Source of the DNA: Corticium candelabrum
Taxonomy: Eukaryota > Porifera > Homoscleromorpha > Homosclerophorida > Plakinidae
Assembly: GCF_963422355.1 (NCBI RefSeq)
Contig: NC_085095.1
Span: forward strand, 773,957 to 837,956
Reading direction: 5' to 3'
DNA length: 64,000 nt
In this document: positions 63,590 to 64,000 of the stretch, piece by piece
How the letters are laid out: each line of letters begins with the position of its first letter
Position numbering within the stretch: position 1 is the first letter of the stretch
Position numbers and translations under genes: made by a program
The notes under the pieces: generated by a model
Database searches by the model: none
What the model saw: only the letters and a program-made list of their open reading frames with translations
Told to the model about the DNA's origin: nothing

Positions 63590-64000
63590 CTCGGAAGCAC
63601 GTGCCCGACTCGAAGTAAAAAACTCGCAGGGACGTACATGTACAGTATCTGGCGCATTACAATTTATTGGGTCGGTTCTTTTCGTGTTTTAGTGGACGTT
63701 CCAGTCAGTTCAACATGCTGTGTTCTAGCGAATCAAATATAGTCGTTTTATACTAATGTACTAATACATCTAGAGTTGAAGACCAATTTGATAGCTACAG
63801 TAGGTCTGTGACTCTAAATGTAATATATTATACTGTATGTGTACCATTTGCTCAAACGGTGTTTTTACATCTACGTTCTCATGGCTTAATTAATTAATTT
63901 ATATAATGCTAGAAGATTTTTCGTTTTGATCTGCCAACATCAACAACAAATTTACTATCAGACTATAATCTGACTATAGTTAGTGCGTATACCTACTCTG
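63590..64000. other. Oxidoreductase 5' flank
   Basis: No coding exon or recognisable motif apart from a TTAATTAATTAAT run near 63887. Confidence 0.5.

Overview
This is animal (metazoan) nuclear DNA: spliced genes with short GT-AG introns (mostly 55-95 bases), clear animal orthologues (lebercilin, APEX1, GET1, PTCD1, a CD164-type sialomucin) and dense microsatellites, foldback repeats and TTAATTAA-rich spacers. A receptor-type kinase with a propeller-like ectodomain, EGF module and TKL-like kinase domain, compact genes and repeated monocarboxylate-transporter (SLC16/MCT-like) genes fit an early-branching animal, most likely a sponge. That placement is inference.

Layout. 1-20250 is an MCT region built around a recent tandem duplication: 1-5560 is almost identical to 13028-18560, and a second block (5789-6048 = 20003-20250) lies beyond CA tracts. 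Each unit holds a forward MCT (A) and a convergent reverse MCT (B). The right unit is complete: A 11487-15522, B 17052-19603. In the left unit B has lost exon 1, apparently by deletion between CA tracts, and A's exon 1 would lie outside the window. Between the units are a broken MCT fragment (C) split by a Ty3/Gypsy-like fossil, and a 1.3-kb imperfect palindrome just upstream of A exon 1. Further MCT loci are a reverse pseudogene (D, 46.4-47.6 kb) and a complete reverse gene (E, 50.3-53.0 kb). All intact MCT proteins end in class I PDZ-ligand-like tails.

Other genes: a single-exon VWA-domain protein (20369-22273, -); a hAT transposon with TIRs and one frameshift (23018-25721); a novel MGCSPS-starting, possibly lipidated protein (26190-27480, -); lebercilin (29322-33143, +); GET1 (34552-37237, -, six small exons) head-to-head with APEX1 (37277-39908, +, twelve exons); a receptor-like kinase with HCD in place of HRD (41575-45242, +); a CD164-like sialomucin (54193-54510, -) head-to-head with PTCD1 (54534-58412, +); and a Gfo/Idh/MocA oxidoreductase (59081-63562, -) whose large intron holds a cluster of non-LTR-retroelement tail fragments alternating with CA microsatellites.

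The two divergent pairs have start codons only 39 and 23 bases apart, so each pair must share a very compact bidirectional promoter. Functionally the genes are a mixed housekeeping set (DNA repair, tail-anchored protein insertion, mitochondrial RNA processing, cilia) beside an expanding and decaying transporter family. I saw no tRNA, rRNA or CRISPR. Exon boundaries were read by eye from splice signals, phase and family similarity, with no transcript support.
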